DNA of 64,000 nt from Viscum album. Lineage: Eukaryota; Streptophyta; Magnoliopsida; Santalales; Viscaceae. Made by a program: the position numbers and the translations under genes. Positions 1 to 11,621 of the stretch are shown here, piece by piece. The stretch lies in contig OY728147.1 of assembly GCA_963277665.1 (NCBI GenBank), forward strand, positions 1,258,471,424 through 1,258,535,423, written 5' to 3'. The notes beneath the pieces are model-generated. The model did no database searches. It worked only from the letters and a program-made list of their open reading frames with translations, and had not been told where the DNA came from. Positions within the stretch are counted from its first letter, which is position 1. Each line of letters starts with the position of its first letter.

Positions 1-682
1 AAAGGGTATATGTTTACTTTTATTACAAAATATTTCCATTCAATCACATTTTATAGTGATTGATACATTCATCATTTAATTCTACAATTAATAATTTAAA
101 ATTTTACATTAAATTATTAATTATTATAAAAATCAATGGATGTAAATTATTAATACTTAAACCCAACTACAAATGATAAATACCCCTACATAATAATCAT
201 GTATTTTAAAATTTAACAATAATTACATTAAATTCAAATCATTAATGGTTATATTAAACCATATAGACAATTTATTAATTTAACTTTTTCAGAAATATAT
301 TATAATTTATTCCAACCATCTATATAATGCTTTAAATAAAATAAAAAACACTGGACTCAACATTTAAAAATAAAAAATTACTTATTTAACTCATTTTATT
401 CCAAGGTTTCATGAATAACTCTCATTTTATTTTCATTCCCTTTATAACCCTTATATAATATAATGATATAATTATTAAATAATAAAAATATAAAGTAATT
501 TACAACATCGATAATGGGTTTTTATTTACCAATGTCTGTAAGGAACAATCCCAAAATAATATCACTCACATGATAAGCCAAAAGTTATTCTGAATATCGA
601 TCAATAGAATACAAATCAATTAACATTTCTCAAATAATATTAGGTATTATCATAAATATTTTATAGGTTATGTTACTTAGAA
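1..682. other. AT-rich flank, nothing assigned
   Basis: Very AT-rich DNA with no credible reading frame and no structural repeat I can pair with another part of the window. It is probably the DNA that element A inserted into, or a still older repeat. The border with A's left LTR is uncertain by several hundred bases. Confidence 0.4.
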
Positions 683-3240
683 ATCTATATCCCATACATG
701 CTAATAAAAATACTCTAGTTCCTACTTTGATATCATTGAAATTTTTTACACATATTCATTGATGGATTATTTAATTAGTAAAATTTATAAGGGATAACAT
801 AATATATAATAAATGTGTTAAATAGTTTTATAAAATTAGAAACATACATCATTACAAAATTTCATTAGGAATATCATTATATAGTATAATATTAAGAAAT
901 CCCAAGCCCATTAACCCAGATCCAGTGCCTACTTCATTACATTTGAATAAGATAAAAGGAATCACATTCCAAAATGACTGAATAGTTTAGTTGTATTGGT
1001 AAACTAGAAACATTTAAGAGTCATTCATTATATATAAATACAGATATATATATATATATATATATTAAAAATAATATCCTTTTTCCTTGTGGAATATTTT
1101 TGTTTATATTTGTTATAGTAAACATCATGGAATCCTATGAAAATTAATCAAAGAAAGTGTGGTCTCATACACTCAATAAGGGTTATGTACAATGGAATAA
1201 ATCATTAAATAATTAGAATAATAATTTTTTCATGGTAAATGACTGAACATGAATTCCATTTAAATAACATTAAGTATTGAATGTATAAAGAATAATTAAT
1301 ATAGGGAGGTAAATAACTAAAAAACATACCATTTAGAAATTATTAGATTATGAGATGCATTCAGAGATAATTTCACAGTGAAAATATCATGGATATTAAT
1401 AACTGAATATTTAATGAATTAAATTCTTAATTATTTTACTCCTTATTTCCCATGTATAGTATATATTTACCATCATGACCTTTTTCAAGGTAGTTTAAAA
1501 AATACTGGGTAAAAACCAACTAAACTGATGTTATACAACATATTCATCCCATGAGACTACCGATGCTTCGAGAGGATATCTATAAATAGGACACACATAT
1601 GTTGAACATGTTCAAATCATTCCTCGTATATTGAATAATATATTTAATTCATAAAAAAAATTCCATATCAAATATATGTATAGAATATGGATTTATCTAT
1701 ATTTTCCTAGATAAAAAAATTACATTCAATATAAAACAACATATGTAGAAATGATACATTGTTTAAAAACTGGACATATCCATGATAAATAATACATATA
1801 TTTAGGAAAAATTTAACATCTAATAATATAATAAATTTGAAAATTGTAATGGAAATAAAATGAATTCTAAAATTAATCACGTAATTTAATTTTAATACTT
1901 TAATTAGTCAAATTAATCACAAAAAATCTAGAGTATGAATAATGATGGTATCAATATAACATGTAACCATTTCAGTACGAATAATTGGTTTTTATTATTT
2001 ATTAATAATAATAAAATAAAAACATATTCAACTTCATTCTTGATGAAAATTTCCTTTTGATACGAAAAATCATTTTTTAAAAATATAAAATATATTGAAA
2101 ACCCATTTCAATGAAATATTACTGTTGAAAACAAAAAATTTGAATATTATTAAAGAAAAAATCTATTTAAAATAAAATTATTAACATGAATAGAGAGATT
2201 AAAATAAATTATTACATGGATATAAGGTAATTCCAAAGATTCTGTAAAATATATTAAGAATATTCCTTTCGATTGAAAAAATATTAGGAATGTTACATTG
2301 TATTAAAACAAAAATCAGTTTCCATACACATTTTAGGTTAAATAAAAACAAACATTGTGTTCATAATGACCTATGATTCGTTCTAAATTTTCTCCAAAGA
2401 ATAATAATGGGATAAATTTTAAATAATAACAAAAATTAAAAGGTTAAAAAGTGAAATTTTATTTTGATATCATACTTTTTAAGGAAACATATTTCCGACT
2501 GAAGAAATAGATGAATCCATATTTTATTAAAAATACTTTTACAAAATATTATGTTCCAAGAGTAAATTAATGGCACAATTACATAAAAAATAATAACTAG
2601 AGTATAATCGAATTAAAGGTTTTTTTAAAAATTTATCATGTAATTTTTTTAATATAAATTCAATGATAAATAATATCTCTTACAATGAGGTTGTCAATTA
2701 TACTATTAAAATTATCCTAATTTTGAATTGATAATTAATAAATGAATAGATTCTGTGTAACAACCATAAATCCACATAAATCATGTCAAAATAAATCATA
2801 ATTTAATCACAATTACATATAAACAAAATATTGGAGTGACATACTCAATGAAGTAGAATATTATCCAATTGAACTTCAAATTAGGAAATGAAATCCCTTA
2901 CCTTATGATTCTTTTTTGATGAAAATCCCCTTATATACAGTTGTTTTAAAAATGATATTAAATAATTCATTAATAATAATTATATTTATAAAATTATATA
3001 TAATCATTTTACAACATCTTATTACACATGTGTTAGTTGTATTTAATTATTTTATTATTTCGTGTTTTTATGGCCTTGTTTTTTTTGCATATCTTGTTCT
3101 AAAATTTCACGTTCTTGCATATATTATATAGGTCTATAATATCTGGTTTAAAAATAAAAATATAATTATCATATTTTGACATGATTTTTACTTTTAAAAG
3201 TATTCATTATTGATTGTTATGAAATAATTATGTAAGTTAC

Positions 3241-3866
3241 GATCATAGAGATGGTAGGTTGTACGTATGCATGAGTAATGTTTCACTTTTTAAATGATCA
3301 TTGTAGAAGTTTGTAGGTAATATTCTACCATTAAAAATGATAATAATATCATATATATATATATATAACATATTATATACTTATAAATCATCCATGTGGT
3401 GTGATTATTAAAGATAGTATCATTCTTTGGTAGAGATTTTAGTCCATGTAAACATGAATTATGTTATCAAAATTACATGAGTGGAAAGAAAAGAATGAAA
3501 ATGACACATGTTATATTCAATGAATTTTTAATATTCCACTAATACCATAGATATTTAATTTATATATCATAAAATAATTATAATTATCTTTACCACCATC
3601 ATTATGAAGCACTTATGATAGATGAATCATATCACATTGTGAGTCATTTGTCCACTGTAAACACACGAGACATTATTAAATCTCCTACCGAAATAAGGTA
3701 AATATATTTTTATGATTAAATTAATCCATTGGATTAAATATGGTATAAATATAATATCTATACTTTATATTCGTCATCATACACAACATTGAGAGTAAGA
3801 AATGGAAAAATGAATGACATCACTTCACAAGTCAGTAGTATGTCGTACACATGATTGATGATTTCA
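3241..3866 (-). repeat. Four-copy leader motif in element A 3' LTR
   Basis: Four degenerate copies of a 40-50 bp motif lie near 3241-3280, 3421-3468, 3616-3675 and 3800-3866, spaced about 180-205 bp. On the minus strand each resembles a core of TCGTGTGTACG, then ACTACCACCT, then a GTGA-rich tail. The same motif occurs four times at matching spacing in A's other LTR and twice in each LTR of element E. It lies downstream of the TATA block, so in the transcribed leader. Confidence 0.6.
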
Positions 3867-4190
3867 TAACCCATTTAATTGATGTAGAGACTATTTTGTA
3901 AAAGGATTTTTTTTTCAACAATCCCATTTTTTGTAATATAATAAGTTTGTTATATAATAATTTTATCAAAAAATTTATATAGGCATAGAAAGAACCAAAA
4001 TAAAGATTTTTATTGAAGAACATTACTTCTTTTTCAGGTATCCTCCATAGGTTTGAAAATCCTCTTTCTATGTTGTATTTATGCCACAAATAAGAATTGA
4101 ATATTAGGGGAAGGAATTTGGTAAGTGATTTTGGTATGTAGTTCATGAACTAAACAGTTGTGATGGTGTGAAGTGGAGGAGAGAGGTGGA

Positions 4191-4200
4191 CTTTTATATG
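4191..4200 (-). promoter_or_regulatory. TATA box of element A 3' LTR
   Basis: Read on the minus strand this is catataaaag, followed by a CT-rich tract and CTTCACACC. The same order (TATAAAAG, CT-rich tract, CCTCACACC) surrounds the TATA box in element E at 46045-46054. Inferred core promoter of a dead LTR. Confidence 0.55.
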
Positions 4201-5375
4201 TTGGGGAGTGGATACAATTGTTATTTTTGAAATGAATTGATTGGTCATATGTTATTTATAGGAATTATTGTTCCAAAATTTACTATTGGCGAACCATGTA
4301 GGTATAATTGTTGAAATATGTCCAAAAAAATTTCTTTGGAAATGCTTATTGGATATTTTTACTTATACCTTTTTAGTTTATCCTCTGGAAAATATTTTTT
4401 TCCTTAAGCATGATATTTAATTTTTTCTACACTTATTATTCATCTTTGGAAAAAAATAAATTTGAAATTATGATAAATTATAATTTTAATGATTCCATAT
4501 ATGGATTCCATTTTTCGAAATTCAATTCACACAAGTCAAAAAAAATAAAATTTAAAACTACTACTCTTTACATAACGAGAAAATGGTTTTTTACTTGAAA
4601 ATGTATAAACGTTTACAAATATATTATATATAAATTCAACATTAAATTTATTCCAATAACCTTAATTTTATTAATTAATTTATAATTGACCTTATTTTAC
4701 TTTAAAAATAATATAAATTTATTTTGGAATTAAAATATCAATATTTAAAAAATAATTTTTAATTAAAATTCTGTATTTTCAATTTTCATTAAAAAATGAA
4801 AAATATTAGAAAAATCACAAAAAATAACCCTAATATTATTTTGGTATTATGTTTTCAATTATTATATTTATTTTTTAAAATTAAAATTCTAAAGGTGTTA
4901 AAACTAAATTTTAAATTATGTATGTCAAGCATGATAAAGCTGTCTTTTCGGAAAATATTGTTTTCATGAAAACATGTCTTTAGTTTTAAATAATAATTAT
5001 CATTATTTATAATCAATTTAAAATAATTTTTTTTCAAAATATATCATTTCATTATTTAGTTAATCATATTCATACCCTTTGTTCCTAAGGTCATGTGATA
5101 TCTATGATATTAAATAATAATTTAAATAATAAATTGTTTTTCGGTAAAACACAATCTTTTTTGCAACGTAGGCTATCGAAGTAATTATCTATTGAGTATA
5201 ACACAAGTTAAATTCAGTGTTTGTTTAATTTAAATATATAAAATATATTTATCTTATGTAAATTATTAAATATATTTTAATGTATCGGGTTGTTATATTC
5301 CCTTCTATGATTGTTTTTTTGTGTCATACATGCTAAAAATATGATGTTTGTATTAAAAAAATTTCAAGTGTTACA

Positions 5376-5386
5376 TTCTCCCCAAC
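5376..5386 (-). other. Polypurine tract of element A
   Basis: On the minus strand this is gttggggagaa directly before TGTAACAC, the expected primer site for plus-strand DNA synthesis of an LTR element. It fixes the orientation of element A. Confidence 0.65.
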
Positions 5387-5970
5387 AAAAAAATTTTTTT
5401 CCTAAAATTTAAGAATAATTTTATAAATCAATTGATTTTTTTGAAATACCATTGACAAAAACATCAATCATAAAAATTGTAAATAAATTATACTCTTAAT
5501 AAGAGTGATTGGGAAGTACGAAGGTCATATAGAATAAAACATTAATATGATCATGTCTAGAAGAACATTGGATGAATACCGTGACCTGGAAATATATGAA
5601 ATGAATATATAATTATCGATAGTGAGTGGGGAAATTTACTCGAATAATTTTAATGATTAGTATAAATTCAAGAGCCTCAAAACCATAAATATTTTATGAT
5701 TTGATAGAATATCGGATTCATTATATATTAATGTAAAATTGTATCATTTTTTATTTCATGATAATTTTTGAAATGTTGTGTAATTATTTTACTTTATAAG
5801 AACATAAGGAAATATAATTACTTCATATGTTCTTATTTCATGAAAAAAATTACCTCCTTAGGACTTACATCAATAAGTTTTCAATTTATCCTTTTATGCT
5901 AGGAAATAAATATAAAAAAATTAATTTAGTATACCAAAATCGTTGAAATTCAATTTTAACGGATCATCAT
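5387..5970 (-). other. 3' end of element A internal region
   Basis: AT-rich DNA between A's polypurine tract and the edge of element B. A decayed TTTT...AAAA hairpin next to the polypurine tract matches the place of the hairpin seen in D and E. No pol motif is readable. Confidence 0.45.
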
Positions 5971-8900
5971 TATCAAGACCCAACCTGATAGAGCATGAGC
6001 GGTGACTCCCCATGGCCACCACTAATTGGTCAGGGGATGGATACAATCATCGTGTAGTATATCACACACACGGGAGGCATTAGCCTATCGTACCTTTAAA
6101 CATGAAGCCACAAACATCTCCATGTAATAGTGAAAAGATATATAAAAATTGAAAATAAATGCATGCATACATCTATCTCAATAAGTGTACATAAAAAGTA
6201 TAAAAACGGGAAATACAAGGCCCACCCTACTAAAACGATAAAAGTGTCCAACCTTCTTTAAAGGAGGGGATCTATATAAAATGCACCCATCAGAAAGCTC
6301 CTCAGTCCAACTCTAGTAAACACCATGGTCGGTCTATCTCACTAAGCTCTGGGAGTTGCGGGACCCCCTTCGACTCCGTCAAAAGGTATCTGGTCTACAG
6401 AAGATAAAATACATGTGTGGACAAATACAAAACAGGGGTGAGTGTAAATATACTCATTAGGTACCCCAAAAACCAATATCAAAAAAGAAGTAACATATAG
6501 GCATTAGTTAGATTGCCCAATCCAGAGAGAACCCAATCTAGGGAGAAACTCCATCTTGAGACCATAATCATCTATACATGACTATTTTTTTCATACGATA
6601 TGGTTTGTTTTCCAAGATTCGACTACATTGTAAGGAATCCCAGAAATAACACCATATATACTCATATAAAGAGCCATGTCTGTCGAGATTCTGACCTCAT
6701 TACCAGTGACATGTTTCTACTTGGTGCTCTAAGGAAACACATAACCAAGATAACATACCCCACAAGCCCTGTCATCTTAAATGGCACTCGTTCGAGAGGT
6801 ACACACCATCGGGTCTCACACCTCAAACCAAGATAGTCTATATGAGAGAACACTCTAGTCAGATATCACCAATAACTATGTAACACTGAAACTCAATGGA
6901 AAGACCACACTCCTCTAATAGGGGATCAATCCTATGGACTGCTAGGGTATCATAGATCCCAATTCTGTAACTCGAAGATCTCTCAGATAGGGGATGCCTC
7001 TAGGGATTCCTTGGGGGATACTAAAACATGATCTCACATTCTATAAATCACATCACTCAATATAGAAGATAATTTCTCATGTATTGTTGGTCATGACGTT
7101 ATCAGAAGTCCCATTAGGTATAACACATGAAGTAGGGGATCTTATTGATGGTATCACACACCCTACCTAAACCACATGCTGAAAAGGAGATCGTATATCT
7201 TATGATACCACAACCCTACCATCTCCGCATGCTACATCAAGGGTAATATATACAAAGATACCAAAAACCATATAGGGCTTCCCTACTAGATAGGGGATCC
7301 CCACCAATGTAGTTTTTATCAAAGAGATTCCAAGAACCCATTCTATGGAAAACGTAAGCTAGAAGATCCCACCCTGACCTCACCAAAGTGATGCTACAAC
7401 TCAATCTGAGAACATCATATAGAGGGGATCTCAATCATTTAATGAGAACCTAATAGAGAAAACCACCACGGTATTAGAATACAGGTCATAGTCTGGAGTA
7501 GGGGACATGAAACTAAAAAAACCCATAGCTAAAGGGCTAGGGGGAAGTCACTCAACTCAGTAGATCAAAACCTTACAAATATGAACTAGGGGGACCCACT
7601 CAATACTACCTGTAATGGCGTCGCTGACCCAGAATCCCACAAAAATTTTCCAAAACATCAGATCTAATAGGCCCAAACCATGGCCACCATTGTGTTCTAT
7701 GTGAAAAAACATCATTGATAGGATACCCATTCATCCAAATAGACACTTGGTGAAAAAGTTACCTTTAATCAAAAACGTCAAAAACGTGCCTCATGAGTCC
7801 CGTACATCGATTATGTATTGAGTTCTTGATAATTATTTTGAAATTTATGTATTAAATTCTATGTCAAAATTCCACAGATGAAAAATCAAATGGATATTGT
7901 ACATAGGAGATATAAATTAAATGAGAAATTCCAAATAAAAATAATTATATTACTATTATTGAAATTGTATGCTTTGTTCCACCAAGCCTCAAGACTAGGA
8001 AAAACAATTTCTCAAAATTGTCTCAAATGACCCTCCTCAAATCAAAGGTCATGTTGTCATATATGACTTGTGAATCTAATGACCATTTTGAGTGTTATTG
8101 AGGTTTATAAAACCCTAACCCATTTTGGTTGGACAAGCCCACTCTGATCAGTCTGCTGCGCCTGGGCTGGCCCGCTTCGGTCGGCCTGGCTCACCCTGCT
8201 GGCCCACAACTCAAATGCCATCCCAACTCGCTACTTCGTGTCCCACGATCCTATTTCATCGCTGGCCTCCACCCTCTAGTGCTCTATAGCTTCTGTCACT
8301 ATGTCACCTAGTACCACTACCTGCACCCCATGCTAGCTACTGCAGACCTCCGCATGTCGTCGGTCCTTCCGCAGACCACCATGAGCACCCTTGGTCCTCT
8401 AATAACTAATATGAGATCTATTTTAGAAAAATTGTGACTTGATCTACACCAATGTGGGGAATATTAAAAAAATTATGCATAAATGGTATCATGAAAAAAA
8501 CACAAACCAATTTATCTTGTGGTGAAACGTCAACGCTTCATGGTCGATTTGGAGCTCTGAATCTACTACCACACAATCCAGGAGAATCTTCTTGAAAGAT
8601 CTAAGGTTTTCAATGATTTTTTTGCTCGATTATATCCATTTTTTCATCATTGAAGGGGAGGAGGGAGTGGATTATTGTGTTCATAATAGGGGGAGGTAGT
8701 ATAGAAGATGATATTTGTTTTAGTTTTACTAAAATAATATCCTCTTAACACCTTGTCTCCAATTATTTCCTTAACCTAAATCCCATTTTAGATGAATATT
8801 ATATAGTTACTAGGGTAAAAACTAACTTCTAAACACAACCATGGTCTCAGAAATCCTATATTAATATATTTTTAGGAGTTATTTGTGATCCAAATTCAAA

Positions 8901-9215
8901 ATAAATAAATTTATTTATTTATGAAATCACCCTCGATAAGATTTTCTACAAAAGGAATGTGCCCGCAATTGTTATAACCATCCTGGGATAAAAGTCATTC
9001 TCAGTACTAAATTTTGGCCACTGTTTCTTGATACGATATTTCATTTAAGAGATAACACATTTATTCCACAGGCGTTGGATAAAAATAAATAATATTTTTA
9101 TAAAATTTATTTCTAGCACATTGGTCCACGTAATCTCATGTCGTCTTTCCTCCTAGCTCTGAAAATTTATGTAAGAATTTTTCAAAATATTAAAAGAAAT
9201 TCCTTAGTTTCTACA
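5971..9215 (-). repeat. Element B, 3' LTR
   Basis: Colinear with 11622-14828. Shared landmarks include the aaggaggggatc block near 6260/11914, the cactaagct block near 6338/11990, and aataatatcctcttaacac near 8735/14347. It ends next to the polypurine tract. It holds a four-unit tandem array of about 53 bp at 7135-7344. Open frames here have no recognisable product. Confidence 0.75.
7135..7344. repeat. About 53-bp tandem array in element B 3' LTR
   Basis: Imperfect units start at 7135, 7186, 7241 and 7293, each opening with a GGGGATC-like word followed by a GATACCA-like word and CCCTAC. The other LTR carries the same four-unit array. It sits about 1.9-2.1 kb from the LTR start, the same relative place as the 39-bp array in element D. 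Confidence 0.6.
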
Positions 9216-9228
9216 TCCTCTCCACCTT
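9216..9228 (-). other. Polypurine tract of element B
   Basis: On the minus strand aaggtggagagga is followed directly by TGTAGAAAC, the start of the 3' LTR. About 15 bases further into the element a TTTC...GAAA inverted pair is still visible. Confidence 0.6.
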
Positions 9229-9429
9229 AATAATTGTTTCCAGTAAAAATCGAAAGGTTGGAAAACAGGGAATGAAACTGAACTCTCAACCAGGTCTACC
9301 ACTCTAGAGAGTTAACCAAAACCACCAAAAAACTACCATGGGTTCTCATGCAAAAAATTATCAAAGACTACGAGGAAACTAAAGGCACACCCATTTCCAT
9401 CTCATCTTATGTCAACATAATGCAACTGG

Positions 9430-10000
9430 TCAGATGTATATCCAATAGTGACAGGTGGGAAAACATAAATCTCCTTGTTTCTGGTAGTTATCAGGTCTAG
9501 TTGTATGCCACCTTTCTAGCCTGACAAAGGGACCAACAAACCCACTCCAAACACATAAGTCAAAGGAACTCATCCACCTCACCTCAAAACTATCCGATTT
9601 GGGAATCAATGACTCACCAATATGATTTTGGATCACGTCTCAAGAATGTGTCTTATTTGGGAATGGGTCCCTCATTCTTGTGAGTCGTATGGCATGTCAA
9701 ACTACACTATGACCTCATCATGTGACATAATTAAAAAGATGAGACTGAACACATGAGGGTAAAAATGAAAAAAGGGACTACTAATGCATAGAGGGTCTCA
9801 CTGTCCCTTAGCACAAATTCTATCACACAACCCCTCTATGAATACACAAGTCAGAGGGATATTTCAACCACACCTCAACACTATCCGCTTGGGTGGCGGT
9901 GATGTCATTGTTTTTCATAGCATTATAAAAACACTTCTCGATGGGGGAATGATACGTTTTTCTTGTTCATCCAAATATATGATGAAAAACACCGACATAA
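9430..10000. repeat. About 290-bp tandem duplication near the 3' end of element B
   Basis: Two diverged direct copies, about 9430-9660 and 9730-9960. Words near 9537-9605 (aacccactcc, cataagtcaaaggaact, cacctcaaaactatccg) recur in order near 9828-9896. I see no protein family in either strand, so this looks like non-coding sequence between gag and the LTR. Confidence 0.5.
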
Positions 10001-10299
10001 GGTCGTATCGATGCCTCATGTCACAATGAACAGATCTTTAGAAAAATATGAAAAGAAAATATTACCTATTAACAATGTATGACAAAACTACAATAGACAG
10101 TAGAAAGGACAAATATAGTACCTCTATCCATCTATGAAGACTCTTGGTCAAAAACCTCTATAGCCTGTGGTTGTCCCTGCCCCCATCCTCTAACTTCTTG
10201 ATCCTGGAATGGACCACCTAGGGGTGGTCGTGGTGGAAACTAGTACTATTTTCTCTTCCCTTTTTTACACCTGATCCTCTTCCATGTCCTCCACCATGT

Positions 10300-11400
10300 A
10301 GACCTCCATGATCGAAATAATTCCCTTACCAAGATAGTCTGTCAACTATCTCCCACTCAATGGCATGGTGGGTCATACACTCTCTAGAAAGATGTCCTCA
10401 TCCATCACAAGCAAAACATCGTCTTTCCTACGACAGACCAAAATAGGCCAGAGATCCATAATACTCAGATTCCCTATCCTAGTTTCAACTCATGAAACAT
10501 CACACACGCCCAGAACCCTGATCCTAATATTGTATACCACCACCTAAACCACCTATCGAGATCTCAACTCCCACAGGCCCCGCACCGATTGTCAGAATCT
10601 ACTCAGCCAAAACTCTCTCCACCACGAAGTCCCACTCTTGCACTCCAGCATATGTGTATATGCACTGCAACCCCACCAATGCCCTGATCTCTTAGCGGAA
10701 GCCCTGATCGATGTTTCGTTCATAAAAGAATGGATCGTGAACCATATACAGTGAGTAATGTGACAATTCAATAAATCTTGATGAGTACTCCACCACAGTC
10801 CTTCTCTCATGTTGAAACTGTCGAAGCTCTTGGATCTGCACCAACATCAAATGGTTGGATAAAACACATCCCTAATGATCTTCTGTAACTCAGCCCAAGT
10901 GAGTGTCTACTCATAATGGGTATGAGTCATAAGTCTCCACCAGCATACAGTTGAACCATTGAAAAGGATCACAGTTAGGACCACCATCTGATCGGGAGGT
11001 TTCCACACTAATCTAAAAAAATATGGTGACAACCTCAATCCATTCATTAAATGTCTGGGGGTCTGGGTCACCCCATAACCATAGATCATACACCCTATAT
11101 ATCATATGTAGTGCAATAAGCATTCACGTGTGCATCCTCTCCCTACACTATCGACACAACCTAATGCTCGGCATGTGGTGGCTCAACTGGAGGACCACCA
11201 TGAGGTCCTGCCTCAGAACCCATGCCCGACCCAAAAGACTCTACTCTGGGCGGACCATAACCAAAATCCCACCTCCATCCCCTAGTTGGCTATCATTATG
11301 GAGGCATCCTAAAATAAAATAAAAATATACCACGATCAAAGAGTATATCTAGGGATCTGAATCTAGAAGGATAGAAAAACCCCAAAAACCAGTCCTCTAT
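10300..11400 (-). pseudogene. gag remnant of element B
   Basis: The minus strand carries a degraded Ty3/gypsy gag. Around 10930-10990 a stretch reads FNGSTVCWWRL followed by TLTWAELQKIIRDVFYP. This matches the usual gag core layout, in which a hydrophobic segment with two tryptophans precedes a TW-x-EF/L-x-x-x-F segment and ends in YP. Near 10380-10420 a zinc knuckle of the form CX2CX4HX4C is readable (CFACDG, stop, GHLSREC), with a stop codon inside it. Gag binds and packages the element's RNA. Stops and frame changes rule out a working product. No pol follows towards the 3' LTR. Confidence 0.6.
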
Positions 11401-11621
11401 GATGGTTGTACCATTTATTTCCCATGAAACCAATGTCCTAATGTACAATGTCTAAATGAAGGTTATCAATGCCCAAATAATGGATACATCAACCATCAAA
11501 TGAACGTTAGAGTATCTGGTTTCAAAACATAACTTGAATGATCTAAAAACATTCCCTTTGAATCTCAAACAATGTTCATGATTTCAGTCCAAAAGTGGAA
11601 CCGACCACATCCATTCCACTC

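Larger units (their letters stand above)
683..5375 (-). repeat. Element A, 3' LTR (left copy)
   Basis: This copy pairs with the repeat at 16465-30310 once C is removed. For example, the caataagggttat block near 1180 matches one near 16930, and the accttatgatt block near 2900 matches one near 27860. It ends in gtgttaca just before a polypurine tract, which marks it as the 3' LTR of a minus-strand element. Similarity is patchy, many CG sites have become CA or TG, and short open frames in it carry no known protein. The start is set by the spacing of the two copies and could lie anywhere from about 680 to 1000. Confidence 0.68.

Noticed and set aside
1044..1066. TA-dinucleotide runs (also near 3352, 14832, 28331 and 28663)
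   Set aside because: Ordinary simple repeats in AT-rich DNA; no structure or function inferred.
2916..3131. 71-codon isoleucine- and tyrosine-rich frame
   Set aside because: Lies inside the degraded LTR of element A; the matching place in the other LTR is not open.
8129..8311. 60-codon frame with GC-rich, proline-rich text
   Set aside because: Inside the LTR of element B and not preserved in its partner near 13776, where the frame diverges.
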